Of a stretch of 64,000 nt of DNA, positions 25,690 to 34,500 are shown one piece after another; the stretch's first letter is position 1; every line of letters starts with the position of its first letter. The position numbers and the translations under genes were made by a program. The notes below the pieces were generated by a model. The model ran no database searches. It saw only the letters and a list, made by a program, of their open reading frames with translations, and was not told the origin of the DNA. The stretch spans positions 3,906,001 through 3,970,000 of the forward strand of contig NZ_CP146614.1 of NCBI RefSeq assembly GCF_037094685.1, in the 5' to 3' direction. The DNA is from Massilia sp. METH4. Lineage in GTDB: Bacteria > Pseudomonadota > Gammaproteobacteria > Burkholderiales > Burkholderiaceae_D.

Positions 25690-27081
25690 TCAGGGACGCT
25701 GGGCGCCGGGATTGCGGACGACGAACGAGCCGGCCGGCAGCCCCGTCACGTGGCTGTCCCCGCCTACTTCGACGGGCGCCTGGGCAGGTATGTCCAGCTT
25801 CGTGTTCGTGAAACGCCAGTCCCGCGCCTGGCGCAGGTAGCCGCCGCTCTTCGCCTCGATGTCGATGCCGTCGAACGTGAAGCGTTGCAGCGGCGCGTCG
25901 GGAACACCGGCCACCTCGAAGGCCGAGCGTGCGCCGGTGGCCTTGATGTTCCAGATTTTTATGTCGCGGAAGCGGGCCAGGCCCTTTTCCTTCGGCACGG
26001 GCGTGGCCATGACCTTCCAGTGCGGCGGCACTTCCTTCACGTTTTCCGGGATGGTGGCGTAGCTGTAGTTCGGGTTCCAGTTCATGTTGACGCGCATGAC
26101 GATGGGCGTGCCCTTCATCGTGATGTCGTGCAGGCGCAGGTTCTCGCCCCAGCCGCCGCGCGTGTGGGCGGACTTGAACAGGATGCCGACGGGCGTGTTC
26201 TCGTCGAACGTCATGTTGTAGGCTTCGATGTTGCGAAAGCCGCCGGAGGTCTCGCTGCCGAACGTGATGCCGCCTTTGGAGGCGCGCACCACGATGTCGC
26301 GGATCACCACGTCCTCGGTCGGGCGGTTCACGCGCAGGCCGTCGGCATCGCGCCCTGCCTTCAGCACCACCGCGTCGTCGTTGACGGAAATGTCGGCGTT
26401 GGCCACCAGCACCCTGCGCGAGGAATCGATGTCGATGCCGTCCGTGGACGGGCCCTTGCCATCGTCGTTGTTGCGGATCGTGAGGCCGTCGACGGTCACG
26501 TCGTAGGAGTAGCACACGTGCACGGTCCAGAAGCCGGCGCGTCGCATCAGCAGGCCGCCACCCACTTTCACGTCCAACGAATCGAACACCTGCACGAGGC
26601 GCGGCCGCTGCGCGTCGTAGTCCGATGCCCAGCGCAGTCCGCGCGGCTCGTAGTCCTTGCGCAGCGCCCAGTAGTGATCCCAGAACACCTTGCCGTCGCC
26701 ATCGATCGTGCCTTCCCCGACGATCGCCGCGTTCTTTTGGCGGTACACGTTGACCAGGGCCGCCGGCCAGGTCATCTCGATGCCGGCGATCCGCGTGGGC
26801 ATCAGTGGGTAGTCCTCGATATTGCGCGAGCCGAGCAGGGTGACGCCCTTGTCCAGCTTCAGCGTGACGCCGGACTTCACGAAAATCGAACCGGTCAGGT
26901 AAGTGCCGGTGGGGAAGACCACGGTGCCTGCTTCCCTGGCGGCGGCGTCGATCGCCTTCTGGATCGCCGCCGTGTTCATCGTGACGGCGTCGGGCCTGGC
27001 GCCGTAGTCGCGGACGTTGAAGTCGGCGGCCGAGCCTTGGGCCGCGAGGAGCAGGGAGGCGGCGAGGAGGAGGAGTCGCAT
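25690..27081 (-). CDS. Glycoside hydrolase family 28, Sec-exported, variant active site
   Basis: A 463-residue GH28 beta-helix protein with a classic signal peptide (MRLLLLAASLLLAAQGSAA, cleavage near 19). The aspartate motifs are present (STDGIDID, NDDAVVLKAG). The place of the canonical GHG reads SKGGITFGSE, so the usual histidine is absent, and the RIK motif reads LFKS. This variation is known among GH28 proteins acting on rhamnogalacturonan-type or short substrates, so specificity probably differs from its neighbour. It is the first gene of the leftward operon. A TATAAA-like box lies upstream of its start, next to a block of palindromic repeats. Likely role: breakdown of pectic side products in the periplasm. 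Confidence 0.9.
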   Translation of the reverse strand: MRLLLLAASLLLAAQGSAADFNVRDYGARPDAVTMNTAAIQKAIDAAAREAGTVVFPTGTYLTGSIFVKSGVTLKLDKGVTLLGSRNIEDYPLMPTRIAGIEMTWPAALVNVYRQKNAAIVGEGTIDGDGKVFWDHYWALRKDYEPRGLRWASDYDAQRPRLVQVFDSLDVKVGGGLLMRRAGFWTVHVCYSYDVTVDGLTIRNNDDGKGPSTDGIDIDSSRRVLVANADISVNDDAVVLKAGRDADGLRVNRPTEDVVIRDIVVRASKGGITFGSETSGGFRNIEAYNMTFDENTPVGILFKSAHTRGGWGENLRLHDITMKGTPIVMRVNMNWNPNYSYATIPENVKEVPPHWKVMATPVPKEKGLARFRDIKIWNIKATGARSAFEVAGVPDAPLQRFTFDGIDIEAKSGGYLRQARDWRFTNTKLDIPAQAPVEVGGDSHVTGLPAGSFVVRNPGAQRP

Positions 27082-27210
27082 GGTTGTCCCGTGTGTACTT
27101 TATAAATTGCGCACCTGATGGCTGGGCTAGTGTAGCGGCGGATTCAGCACTGCGCGTGCCGGAGGGCGATCTGCTCAAGAATGTGACCAATCCCGTGCGG
27201 CGGATACGCT

Positions 27211-27370
27211 GGTGTCGGACACCTTCAGGTGTCGGACACCGGTTTTCCTGTGAGGCATCGGCGGATGTTCGACACCGGTCTTCTTGGACCCAAGTCACGG
27301 GTGTACGCCGGCGACAACCGGTGTCGCACACATTTTCCGGAAGAAGCGTCCGGAAAATATGTCCGACACC
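27211..27370. repeat. Cluster of palindromic (REP-like) repeats
   Basis: GGTGTCGGACACC, a perfect palindrome around one G, occurs at 27211-27223 and 27228-27240. Partial copies follow near 27266 (TTCGACACCGG). A long inverted repeat then has 22-base arms (27320-27341 and 27349-27370, two mismatches) whose core is ATTTTCCGGA / TCCGGAAAAT around a 7-base loop and whose ends again spell GGTGTCG / CGACACC. The cluster fills the gap between divergent GH28 and GntR genes. The rest of 27082-27439 shows only promoter-like DNA. Confidence 0.85.
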
Positions 27371-27408
27371 AGCGTAGCGCCCGCCGCCGGCTCATCCGGA
27401 TTCGCGGA

Positions 27409-27414
27409 TATAAT
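27409..27414 (+). promoter_or_regulatory. -10 hexamer upstream of the GntR-type regulator
   Basis: TATAAT at 27409-27414 lies 25 bases before the ATG at 27440, just right of the palindrome cluster. No clear -35 hexamer is seen, suggesting activation or a weak promoter. Confidence 0.55.
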
Positions 27415-27439
27415 TTATTCAATACAACCCCCGAGACCC

Positions 27440-28363
27440 ATGGCCCGACCACCTCTCGTCTTCAAGCGCAGCACGAACATGCTGCTCGACCACCTCGCCG
27501 CCCACGTGGCGATCGGTGACCCGCTGCCGACCGAGCAGCAGATGGCCGCCCTTGTCGAGGGCAGCCGCACGGCCGTGCGCAGCGTGCTGGCGCACCTGCA
27601 CGAGCAGGGCCTGATCGGCGACCTGAAGGAGCGCCGGCTGCTGCGCAAGCCGCGCCGCAAGGATTATTTCGATATCGCCGAATTGCAGCCGGGCTCGGAC
27701 CGCATCCGCGAAGTGCTGATGGAGCGCATCTACCAGCGCGACATGCCGCCCGGCGCCGAGTTCTCGGAGACGGAGCTGGCGCGCGCCTCGGGCACCGGCA
27801 CGATCAGCGTGCGCGAATTCCTGATCGAGTTCTCGCGCTCGGGCCTCATCGAAAAGAAACCGCGCGGCGGCTGGCGCCTGTGCGCCTTCGACCGCTCGTT
27901 CGCGATGGAGCTGGCGGACGTGCGGCAGATGTTCGAGTTCGCCGCCGTCGACCAGTTCGCGCAACTGCCGGCCGACGATCCGGCGTTCGAGAAGCTCGAT
28001 GAACTGATCGCGCGGCACGAGCAGCTCGGCTCCGTGATGCCGGCGCGGCACAAGGATTTCCCCGCGCTGGACCGCGACTTCCACACCTTCCTCATCGGCC
28101 TGCTGCACAACCGCTTCGCCAAGAGCCTCTACGACGTGGTGTCGCTGGTGTTCCACTACCACTACCAGTGGGACAAGGACGAAGAGCAGGCCCGCAACCA
28201 GTACGCGGTGCACGAACACCTGGATATCCTGCGGGCGCTGGCGCGGCGCGATTTCGCCGGCGCGCGCGAGGCGATGCGCATCCACCTGAATTCATCGCGC
28301 AGCACGCTGCTGCAAGGGATCCGCGCCCGGGAAGAAAAGGCGCAGGCCAAACACCAACGATAA
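27440..28363 (+). CDS. GntR/FadR-type regulator with two winged-helix domains and an FCD domain
   Basis: A 307-residue regulator. Residues about 10-68 form a first GntR-like winged helix (PLPTEQQMAALVEGSRTAVRSV, then GLIGDLKERRLLRKP). Residues about 82-150 form a second (IREVLMERIYQRDMPPGAEF, ETELARASGTG, GLIEKKPRGGWRL). A helical FCD ligand domain follows, with metal-type ligands in DFHTFL, FHYHYQWD and VHEHLDIL. One winged helix is the rule in this family, so the tandem is notable. It sits between the divergent GH28 operon and the alpha-galactosidase gene 30 bases downstream, so it probably controls this polysaccharide locus in response to a sugar acid. ATG 27440 is preferred; the upstream frame runs through the repeat cluster. 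Confidence 0.88.
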   Translation: MARPPLVFKRSTNMLLDHLAAHVAIGDPLPTEQQMAALVEGSRTAVRSVLAHLHEQGLIGDLKERRLLRKPRRKDYFDIAELQPGSDRIREVLMERIYQRDMPPGAEFSETELARASGTGTISVREFLIEFSRSGLIEKKPRGGWRLCAFDRSFAMELADVRQMFEFAAVDQFAQLPADDPAFEKLDELIARHEQLGSVMPARHKDFPALDRDFHTFLIGLLHNRFAKSLYDVVSLVFHYHYQWDKDEEQARNQYAVHEHLDILRALARRDFAGAREAMRIHLNSSRSTLLQGIRAREEKAQAKHQR

Positions 28364-28393
28364 CGACAGCAACGACAAGGAGACGAACCCGCA

Positions 28394-30655
28394 ATGAGCA
28401 ACATCGACCGCGACATCGACCGGCGGCGGCGCGCCGTGTGCATGCAACTCCTCGGCGGTCTCGCCGGCATCGCCCTCGGCGGCAGCGCCCGCGCCAGGCC
28501 CTCGGTGGACGAAGCGGCGAAAGTCTTCCGGCTCGATGGCGCCGGCGTCACGTACGCGTTCGGCGTCAACAAGGATGGCCAGTTGCAGTCGCTGTACTGG
28601 GGCAGCGCGCTGGCGCCGGAAGACCGCTTCCCGACCCCGGTGCCGGTATGGGAAAACTCGTCGAACGAAACATCCACCGTGGTCACGCCGCACGAATTCC
28701 CGGGCTTCGGCGGCGGGGTGACGATGGAGCCGTCGCTGAAGGTTACTTTCCCCGACGGCGTGCGGGATCTCGTGCTCAAGCACGTCGACCACCGCGTGGA
28801 GGGCGATCGTATCGTAATCCGCCTGAAGGACGTGAGCCGCGCCGTGCACGTCACGCTCACGTATGCGATGGATGCCGCGACGGGTATCCTCGCGCGCTCC
28901 GCGGTGGTGGAGAACCGCACCGGCAACTGGATACAGGTGGACCAGCTGGCGGCGGCGAGCCTGAACCTGCCGTACGGCGACGATTACCGGCTTTCCTACC
29001 TCACCGGGCGCTGGGCTGGCGAGTTCGCCCTGCAAACCCACGACATCGTGCCGGGCTCGATCGTGATTGAAAGCCGCAAGGGCGTTACATCGCACCAGGC
29101 CAATCCATGGATCGCGATCAGCCGCGGCAACACCGAGGAGGAATCCGGGCCAGTGTGGTTCGGCGCGCTGGGCTGGAGCGGCTCGTGGCGCATCCACGTG
29201 GACATGGAATCGCTCGGCAACATCCGCGCCACCGCCGGCTACAACCCGTTCGACTTCGCGTATCGCCTGAAACCCGGCGAAAGCCTGGCTTCACCCGTCT
29301 TCCATGCCGGCTATTCGGAGGAGGGCTTCGGCGGCGCCTCGCGCCTCTTCCACCGCTACCAGCGCGAGAAGATCCTGCCCGGCGCGCCGGCGCCGAAGGT
29401 GCGGCCGGTGCTGTACAACTCGTGGGAAGCCACGCTGTTCTCCGTGGACGAAGCGGGGCAGACGGCGCTGGCCGAAAAGGCGGCCAGCATCGGCGTGGAG
29501 CGCTTCGTGATGGACGACGGCTGGTTCGGTGCCCGCAACGACGACAAGGCCGGCCTGGGCGACTGGGTCGTCAACCGCAAGAAATTCCCGAACGGGCTGG
29601 CGCCGCTGATCAGGCGCGTGCGCGAGCTGGGCATGGAGTTCGGGCTGTGGGTGGAACCGGAGATGGTCAATCCCGACAGCGACCTGTATCGCGCCCACCC
29701 GGACTGGGTGATCCACTTCCAGGGCCGCCCCCGCAGCGAGGCACGCAACCAGCTCGTGCTGAACCTAGCGCGCAAGGACGTGTACGAGCACCTCCTGGCC
29801 ATGCTCGACCGCCTGCTCAAGGACCACGACATCGCCTTCCTGAAATGGGACCACAACCGCGCCTGGTCCGAGCCGGGCTGGCCGCAAGTGGCGCCGGCCG
29901 AGCAGCAGCGGCTGTACGTGGCGTACGTGCAGAACCTGTACAAGCTGCTGGCCGAGCTGCGCCGGCGCCACCCGAACGTGGAGATCGAATCCTGCGCCAG
30001 CGGCGGCGGGCGCGTGGACCTGGGCATCATGGCGCTGACCGACCAGGTGTGGACGTCCGATAACACCGACCCGCTGGACCGCCTGCTGATCCAGGACGGC
30101 TTCACGCGCGCCTATACGCCGCAAATCATGATGGCGTGGGTGACCGAGGCGCCGAACTTCGTGAACAAGCGCGTCACGTCGCTTGAATACCGCTTCCTGT
30201 CGGCGATGCAGGGCGGGCTCGGGATCGGCGCGAACCTGAACCATTGGAAGGAAGCCGACTTCGCGACGGCGAAACGGCTCGTGGCGGAATACAAGGCGAC
30301 CCGCAAGACCGTATTGCAGGGGAACCTGTACCGGCTCGTGTCGCCACAGCACCGCTCGGGCCGCTCGGCCACGCTGTCGGTGGCGCAGGACGGCAGCCAG
30401 GCGGTGCTCTTCGCCTTCCTGCATGCCAGCGGCATGCGCGACCCGTTGCCGCGCATCCAGCTGCGCGGGCTCGATCCGAAGCGCACGTATGCGCTGCGCG
30501 CCATCGCCGGCACGGCCGCGCCGCGCACGCCGCGGCAAGCCAGCGGCGCCTACTGGATGGGCCATGGCGTGCAGGTCGTGCTGGCGGGGGACTTCCAGGC
30601 GGCGGCGTTCGTGCTCGACGCGGCGGCTGGGCCAGCGCTGGCGATACCGGGCTGA
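28394..30655 (+). CDS. Alpha-galactosidase, glycoside hydrolase family 36, exported
   Basis: A 753-residue enzyme. The N-terminus has a Tat-like signal (RRRRAVCMQLLGGLAG, cleavage near ARA). A beta-sandwich domain precedes the catalytic barrel, which shows WVEPEMVNPDSDL, the nucleophile region FLKWDHNR and the acid/base region TSDNTDPLDR, all characteristic of GH36. A C-terminal beta domain ends the protein. It removes alpha-1,6-galactose from oligosaccharides such as raffinose or from galactomannan. It lies 30 bases after the GntR-type regulator, behind AAGGAGA, so the two are probably co-transcribed. About 170 bases of its 3' end are found again at 35151. Confidence 0.92.
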   Translation: MSNIDRDIDRRRRAVCMQLLGGLAGIALGGSARARPSVDEAAKVFRLDGAGVTYAFGVNKDGQLQSLYWGSALAPEDRFPTPVPVWENSSNETSTVVTPHEFPGFGGGVTMEPSLKVTFPDGVRDLVLKHVDHRVEGDRIVIRLKDVSRAVHVTLTYAMDAATGILARSAVVENRTGNWIQVDQLAAASLNLPYGDDYRLSYLTGRWAGEFALQTHDIVPGSIVIESRKGVTSHQANPWIAISRGNTEEESGPVWFGALGWSGSWRIHVDMESLGNIRATAGYNPFDFAYRLKPGESLASPVFHAGYSEEGFGGASRLFHRYQREKILPGAPAPKVRPVLYNSWEATLFSVDEAGQTALAEKAASIGVERFVMDDGWFGARNDDKAGLGDWVVNRKKFPNGLAPLIRRVRELGMEFGLWVEPEMVNPDSDLYRAHPDWVIHFQGRPRSEARNQLVLNLARKDVYEHLLAMLDRLLKDHDIAFLKWDHNRAWSEPGWPQVAPAEQQRLYVAYVQNLYKLLAELRRRHPNVEIESCASGGGRVDLGIMALTDQVWTSDNTDPLDRLLIQDGFTRAYTPQIMMAWVTEAPNFVNKRVTSLEYRFLSAMQGGLGIGANLNHWKEADFATAKRLVAEYKATRKTVLQGNLYRLVSPQHRSGRSATLSVAQDGSQAVLFAFLHASGMRDPLPRIQLRGLDPKRTYALRAIAGTAAPRTPRQASGAYWMGHGVQVVLAGDFQAAAFVLDAAAGPALAIPG

Positions 30656-30735
30656 CGTCGCCGCCTTGCTCGCGCTCTTGCGCATCCATGCCGAGCCGGT
30701 CTGCCACGCGCTGGCGCAGCGGTCCCCGCAGAGAG

Positions 30736-30927
30736 TCATTGCACGCTCGTTGGCGCGCGGAATTGTGCCCTGCGGGCGAACGCATCGTCTCCGAGGACCC
30801 TGTCGATCACGGCGCGGGACAAGCCCTCCTGGGTCAACAGTCGCTCGGCATGGCCGCTGGCGATGATGCACTTCAATATCACCGCCGCGTCGACGATTCC
30901 GGCGAGCGCAAAATTTCTTCGTCGCAT
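30736..30927 (-). CDS. Small protein with one VDAA-RVL helical module
   Basis: A 63-residue protein of unknown function. Residues 11-46 (IVDAAVILKC to IDRVLGD) match the module that occurs twice in the proteins encoded at 30987-31469 and 34048-34500: V-D-x-A, about 15 residues, A-x-x-x-L, a G, and a final R-V-L. A good ribosome site (GAGGTG) lies before ATG 30927. It follows the gene at 30987-31469 by 59 bases in the same direction and is probably the last gene of a three-gene operon. No signal peptide is convincing. Function is not predicted. Confidence 0.6.
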   Translation of the reverse strand: MRRRNFALAGIVDAAVILKCIIASGHAERLLTQEGLSRAVIDRVLGDDAFARRAQFRAPTSVQ

Positions 30928-30986
30928 CGACGTCACCTCGTTAGCGGGGCCGGGAAGCGCGTGCGGCGGGATCGGACGATACCCGG

Positions 30987-31469
30987 TCAGTACCAGCGGA
31001 TGGCCCGGCGGCGGTCGGGTTCCAGCATCACGCGCTGGATCGCCGACGCGGCAACGCCATACAGTTCGAGCAGCTCTTCCGCTTCCGGCCTGGCATCCTG
31101 CTTCGACAGCTCCACGGCGCGATCGACTACCTGGGCCGTGATCGTATCGCGGCGGCGGCGGTTTTCGCCGTGCCGCACGTCCAGCATCGTTTCGCATTCC
31201 GACTGCCAGTGGGTATGCTTTTGCTGCAGCGCTTCCCTCATGGCTTCTTCGTCACTCTGCCGCCGCGTCCCGTTGCAGGAGATGGCCCTGAGCGCGGTGG
31301 CTGGCGCGATGTCGCGCAGGCGTAAGTGGTACCACGCGTTCATGGGGCCCAGGACGACGTTGACGCGCAATGCCGCTTCGAATACGCGCGCCCGGGCCTG
31401 GTCGAGCCGCCTGTCCCTTGCCCCGTCAGCTTCCATGGCACTGGCACTGGCGCTGGCGTTGCCGGTCAT
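30987..31469 (-). CDS. Unknown small protein with two VDAA-RVL helical modules
   Basis: A 160-residue protein not recognised as a known family. Module one (about residues 28-62) reads VFEAALRVNVVLG, NAWYHLRLRDIAPATALRAI; module two (about 115-150) reads VVDRAVELSKQDARPEAEEL, LYGVAASAIQRVM, ending EPDRRR. The protein at 34048-34500 has the same layout and closely similar modules (NAWYHLRLRDIAPATA versus SAWQYLRARGIAHATA). The basic C-terminus and helical hairpin pattern could mean nucleic-acid or protein binding, which is speculation. It starts inside the stop of the preceding gene (ATGA), so the two are translationally coupled. Base composition and codon use look native. Confidence 0.72.
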   Translation of the reverse strand: MTGNASASASAMEADGARDRRLDQARARVFEAALRVNVVLGPMNAWYHLRLRDIAPATALRAISCNGTRRQSDEEAMREALQQKHTHWQSECETMLDVRHGENRRRRDTITAQVVDRAVELSKQDARPEAEELLELYGVAASAIQRVMLEPDRRRAIRWY

Positions 31470-31711
31470 CGCATTGCCTGGGCTTCCGCCACGGCGTGCC
31501 GCTCCTCGCTCGCTTCGGTGGCGTTCATGCCGTCGTCGACGAGCCCGGCCGAGCGTTCGGCCGTGGCGACCAGCCCCCGGATGCAGTCCAGGTCTTCCGT
31601 CTCCTCGGCGGGGGTTACGTCTTCCCCGTCGTCGGGATCGCCGGGCGCCGGCGGTGCCGGCGCTGCTGCGTGCGGTCGAGAGGGCGCCGCGTCGGGATGC
31701 ATCGTAGTCAT
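31466..31711 (-). CDS. Unknown small acidic protein, first gene of a small-protein operon
   Basis: An 81-residue protein of unknown function, with a proline/alanine-rich acidic N-terminal half and a C-terminal helix ending DDGMNATEASEERHAVAEA. ATG 31711 is preferred because GGAG lies 6 bases upstream; ATG 31723 would add four residues. Its stop overlaps the start of the next gene. A truncated copy of its C-terminus lies at 21687-21797, so it belongs to a multicopy family in this genome. No signal peptide or membrane segment is seen. Confidence 0.6.
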   Translation of the reverse strand: MTTMHPDAAPSRPHAAAPAPPAPGDPDDGEDVTPAEETEDLDCIRGLVATAERSAGLVDDGMNATEASEERHAVAEAQAMR

Positions 31712-31907
31712 CATGTTCTCCATCAACGATCCGACTGTAGGCCGATTGCGTCGATAGCGCCGGCAATCGGGCGTGCCGGGCACGATAGGAAAGGAACATT
31801 GGCAATCGCCGCGCAGCGCTCCTCGTGCGACGCGGCCATGCCGGCGGGCGTCGGCCGACGATACGTGGTATCGTTTGTGAAGGTGCTCCGCACCACTAAA
31901 AGGAAGA

Positions 31908-34001
31908 ATGATGAACATGCAGATACTCGTCGTCACTTCCGATTCGCGCGACATGGAATTGCTTGGGCCCCTCGCGCGGCAGTCTGCCGGGGGGGAAGCT
32001 CCCAGGCATGTGTTCTCCTTCAAGGTCGTGGACAGTATCGCCCAGGCGATGCGCACCTCGGCCAAGGCCGCCCCCGACCTGGTGCTGGTCAATCTCGACC
32101 GGCAGCTCCACGCCAGCGCACTGCATCCCCTCGACCAGCTGGCAGTCTTCTTTGGCAGTGTACCGGTGATCGTGCTGTGCGGCGAGGGGGGGACGCCGGC
32201 CGGCAGTACCCTGGCCGCCGGGCATGTCGTGCTGGACAAGGCGCCGCTGCCGCTGCTGGCCGAGATGTTCCGCTCCGTGGTGGCGGGTGCCCGCAAGCTG
32301 CACGCCAGCACCGTGGAAAGCGTGCAGCGCGCCGCGCTGCTCGAGGCGATAGCCGACGCGGTCATCAGCACCGACATCGGGGGCAATGTGCGCTACCTGA
32401 ATTCAGCCGCCATGTCACTTGCCCAGGTGAGCCCGGAAGAGGCAGTCGGCCAGCCGATCGCGCAGCTGATGGTGCTCCAGGATGCCGTTACGCTTACCCC
32501 GATCCCGCACCCGCTGCTGGAAACCTTGCGCACGGGCCGGGCGAAGCGGGTCTTGGCGGGATCGGTCCTGGTGCGTAAGGATGGGTCCGAGATCGTTATC
32601 GAGGATTCGACCGGCCTTATCGTGGATGCCGACGGGGCCATCGGCGGGGCGGTGATGGTTTTCCATGACATCACGGAAGCCCGCGAACTGCAGGCAAAGG
32701 TCGATTACCTGGCCTGGCATGATTACCTGACGGGCCTGCCCAATCGCTTCGCCGCCCAGCGGCACCTGAACCGCATCCTGCGCGAGGCTGCCACGCGCGG
32801 CCTGCCGCTGGCGGTCATGTATCTCGATCTCGACAGGTTCAAGTCCGTCAACGACACGCTCGGCCATGGTGCCGGCGACGCGCTGCTGGTATCCGTGGCG
32901 GCGCGCCTGCGCAGCTGCTTCCGCATGATCGATTTCGTCAGCCGGCAGGGCGGAGATGAGTTCATCGTGCTGATGGCGCCCGGCGCAAGCACTGCCGAGG
33001 CCGCCCGGGCGGCGGATCGCATCCTTGCCTCGGTCGCGCTGCCGCACGAACTGGAAGAGGGAGCGGCGCATGTCGGCTGCAGCATCGGCATCGCCATGTT
33101 CCCGGAGCACGGCACCAGTGGCGAAACGCTGCTGCGGCATGCCGACACCGCCCTGCACGGCACCAAGGCGGCGGGCCGCAACCATTACCGGTTCTTCGAG
33201 GCTGCCATGCTGAGCACGGCCGTACAGCGCCGCCAGCTCGAAGACGGCATGCGCCGGGCCCTCGCGGAAGGCGGATTCGAACTGCATTACCAGCCCAAGG
33301 TCCGTCTCAGCGATGGGGGGCTGTGCGGCTGCGAGGCGTTGTTGCGCTGGCATCACCCGGAATGGGGGTGGGTCGGCCCGGTGGAGTTCATCCGCTCCGC
33401 CGAGGAATCAGGCATGATCGTTCCGCTCGGCCGGTGGGTGCTCGGGGAAGCGCTCAGGCAGGCGCGGTCCTGGCACGCGGCGGGCTATGGCTTCGGCCCG
33501 ATCGCCGTCAACGTGTCGGCGCTGGAGCTGCGGCATGGGGGCTTCGTGGAACATGTCGAGGAAATGCTCGGCGCTTCGCCGCTGGCGCCAGGCAGCCTGC
33601 AGCTGGAGCTGACGGAATCGACCTTGATGCGCGACCTCGACCACTCGATCGGCGTCCTCCTGCGGTTGAAGGGCCTCGGCCTGTCGCTGGCGATAGACGA
33701 TTTCGGCACGGGCTACTCCAGCCTCGGGTATCTCGCCGAGTTGCCGGTCGATGTGCTCAAGCTGGATCGCAGCTTCGTCAGCGGCATCGACAGCGCGGCA
33801 CCGCGCCGGCAGGCATTGCTCCAGGCAGTGATCGTGCTGGCGCAGAGGCTTGCCTTGCCGACCGTGGCGGAGGGTATCGAAACCGGGATGGAAGCCGCCT
33901 TCCTGTCGCGGGCCGGCTGTTCGCACGGGCAGGGCTTCTATTACAGTCATGCGCTCGAGCCCGTTCGGTTCGCCCAGGCCTACCTGGGCGCGCAGGCATG
34001 A
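31908..34001 (+). CDS. Response-regulator-like PAS-GGDEF-EAL protein
   Basis: A 697-residue soluble c-di-GMP protein. The N-terminal 125 residues resemble a receiver domain (QILVVTSDSRD, DLVLVNLD, VPVIVLCGEG), but the usual phospho-acceptor context is altered. A PAS domain follows (about 140-255, ending MVFHDITEAREL), then a GGDEF domain with intact RQGGDEFIVL and an EAL domain with CEALLRWHHPEWGW, ELTEST and DDFGTGYSS. It can in principle make and break c-di-GMP. ATG 31911 is also possible and is better spaced from AAAAGGAAG. It stands between two leftward small-protein operons and is transcribed the other way. Confidence 0.9.
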   Translation: MMNMQILVVTSDSRDMELLGPLARQSAGGEAPRHVFSFKVVDSIAQAMRTSAKAAPDLVLVNLDRQLHASALHPLDQLAVFFGSVPVIVLCGEGGTPAGSTLAAGHVVLDKAPLPLLAEMFRSVVAGARKLHASTVESVQRAALLEAIADAVISTDIGGNVRYLNSAAMSLAQVSPEEAVGQPIAQLMVLQDAVTLTPIPHPLLETLRTGRAKRVLAGSVLVRKDGSEIVIEDSTGLIVDADGAIGGAVMVFHDITEARELQAKVDYLAWHDYLTGLPNRFAAQRHLNRILREAATRGLPLAVMYLDLDRFKSVNDTLGHGAGDALLVSVAARLRSCFRMIDFVSRQGGDEFIVLMAPGASTAEAARAADRILASVALPHELEEGAAHVGCSIGIAMFPEHGTSGETLLRHADTALHGTKAAGRNHYRFFEAAMLSTAVQRRQLEDGMRRALAEGGFELHYQPKVRLSDGGLCGCEALLRWHHPEWGWVGPVEFIRSAEESGMIVPLGRWVLGEALRQARSWHAAGYGFGPIAVNVSALELRHGGFVEHVEEMLGASPLAPGSLQLELTESTLMRDLDHSIGVLLRLKGLGLSLAIDDFGTGYSSLGYLAELPVDVLKLDRSFVSGIDSAAPRRQALLQAVIVLAQRLALPTVAEGIETGMEAAFLSRAGCSHGQGFYYSHALEPVRFAQAYLGAQA

Positions 34002-34047
34002 GAGGGCGCGCCGGCCAATGAGGGGCCGAGGCGACTGGACGTGCTCT

Positions 34048-34500
34048 CTACGGAGCCGCCTGGGGCCGCCGCCGCCTGCGGTGAGGCTCGAACAGCACGC
34101 GCATGACCGTCGCGGTATTCAGGCTGTACATGCGCAGCAGGCTTTCCGCGTAATGCCTCCCATGCGTGGCCGTGCGCCCGATGGCACGCTCGACGGCAAG
34201 TGCGGCCGCCACGTTCGTGCGCGGCACCTCCGCCCTGGCCGGCGCACCCTGCGGCATTGCCGAGCGTTGCGCGATGCCCGTCTCGGGCTGGCGCTCGAGC
34301 GCATCCCGGACGGCGGGATGCACGGCGTCCCCCGCGCGCCGCGCGCCGTGTTTTCCCAGCACGCGCGCGGCTGTCGCGTGGGCGATGCCGCGCGCGCGCA
34401 GGTATTGCCAGGCGCTGACGCAACCCCACTGCGCATCGATGCGGATGGCTGCGTCCACTACCCTTGCCTGCTGCCCGTCCGCCCTGCGGTCACCGTTCAT
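34048..34500 (-). CDS. Unknown small protein with two VDAA-RVL helical modules (paralogue of 30987-31469)
   Basis: A 150-residue protein of unknown function. Module one (about residues 14-50) reads VVDAAIRIDAQWG, SAWQYLRARGIAHATAARVL; module two (about 105-140) reads VERAIGRTATHGRHYAESLL, MYSLNTATVMRVL, then EPHRRRRRP. The paralogue at 30987-31469 has the same two modules, spacing and basic tail. It overlaps the upstream gene by 4 bases (ATGA). The region between modules is variable and alanine/arginine-rich. Clearly coding by composition, but no function can be assigned. Confidence 0.72.
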   Translation of the reverse strand: MNGDRRADGQQARVVDAAIRIDAQWGCVSAWQYLRARGIAHATAARVLGKHGARRAGDAVHPAVRDALERQPETGIAQRSAMPQGAPARAEVPRTNVAAALAVERAIGRTATHGRHYAESLLRMYSLNTATVMRVLFEPHRRRRRPQAAP

